Shown piece by piece: positions 35,343 to 35,538 of a stretch of DNA of 35,538 bases (position 1 is the stretch's first letter; every line of letters begins with the position of its first letter). This DNA is from Basidiobolus ranarum. Its lineage: Eukaryota > Basidiobolomycota > Basidiobolomycetes > Basidiobolales. The position numbers were made by a program, and so were the translations under genes. The stretch is taken from NCBI GenBank assembly GCA_040143965.1, contig JASJQH010000063.1, forward strand, positions 1 through 35,538, in the 5' to 3' direction. The notes beneath the pieces were generated by a model, which had not been told where the DNA came from, ran no database searches, and worked only from the letters and a program-made list of their open reading frames with translations.

Positions 35343-35538
35343 ATACAATGCACTGTACTTCTCAATATAAATGGAAACGTCTTACATTTGCCTTGTTTAA
35401 TCCGAATTTCAACTTGTATATACTTATCCTCTCGTTTCTCTAATAAATATACACTTGTTTATAGAGGATCCTAGAAGTATTGTCTGAATAATGTATTTAA
35501 ATAGGTTTATATCCGAAACAATTACATGAATTCCGAAA
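35343..35538. terminator. BLOC1S1 3' region with poly(A) signal
   Basis: AATAAA at 35442-35447 lies 100 bases after the BLOC1S1 stop codon in a T-rich 3' region. Nothing else is recognisable before the window ends. Confidence 0.45.

Overview
The window looks like nuclear DNA of a fungus, probably an early-diverging (zoopagomycete or Entomophthoromycotina-like) lineage. It is moderately AT-rich. Genes are broken by many short introns (about 35-95 bases, GT...AG, often with GTAAGT-like donors). Several products are typically fungal (Sla2/End4, Atf1-type bZIP, an Inn1/Fic1-like C2 protein), while others stay close to their animal counterparts (RagA-like Gtr1, ELL, MFSD10-like carrier, BLOC1S1). 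The lineage is inferred; no rRNA or other marker gene is present. No tRNA, rRNA, CRISPR array, transposon or virus-derived element was recognised.

Layout. 1-837 (-): partial gene for a secreted alkaline-phosphatase-superfamily protein with a dockerin-like calcium-binding repeat pair. 1722-3273 (-): nucleoporin Nup35/Nup53. 4049-5600 (-): RNA polymerase II elongation factor ELL. 6676-8054 (-): Gtr1/RagA GTPase. 8351-12104 (+): endocytic adaptor Sla2, divergent from GTR1. 12810-14033 (+): intronless seven-helix receptor. 14504-16104 (-): MFSD10/TETRAN-like major facilitator carrier. 16847-17942 (-): C2 protein with PxxP motifs. 18801-24344 (-): Rif1, reconstructed here as 28 coding exons and 1269 residues with PP1-docking motifs at its N-terminus. 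24914-25971 (+): HemK/PrmC-type glutamine methyltransferase (Mtq1-like). 26493-28949 (-): mitochondrial carnitine acetyltransferase. 29478-31003 (-): Cia1/CIAO1. 31797-32110 (-): doubtful small cysteine-containing ORF. 32797-34190 (+): Atf1-like bZIP factor. 34660-35342 (+): BLOC-1 subunit 1.

The genes are housekeeping and regulatory genes from different pathways rather than a cluster: nuclear pore, transcription elongation, TORC1 amino-acid signalling, actin-linked endocytosis, cytokinesis, replication timing and telomere control, mitochondrial translation termination, acetyl-unit shuttling, cytosolic Fe-S assembly, stress transcription and endolysosomal sorting. Exon models were built by hand from reading frame, splice sites and family similarity. 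Every complete model gives a total coding length divisible by three and ends in a stop codon. No clearly new multi-gene system is visible. The points most worth a second look are the dockerin-phosphatase, the telomere-type repeats upstream of NUP53, the Rif1 PP1-docking arrangement and the orphan receptor.
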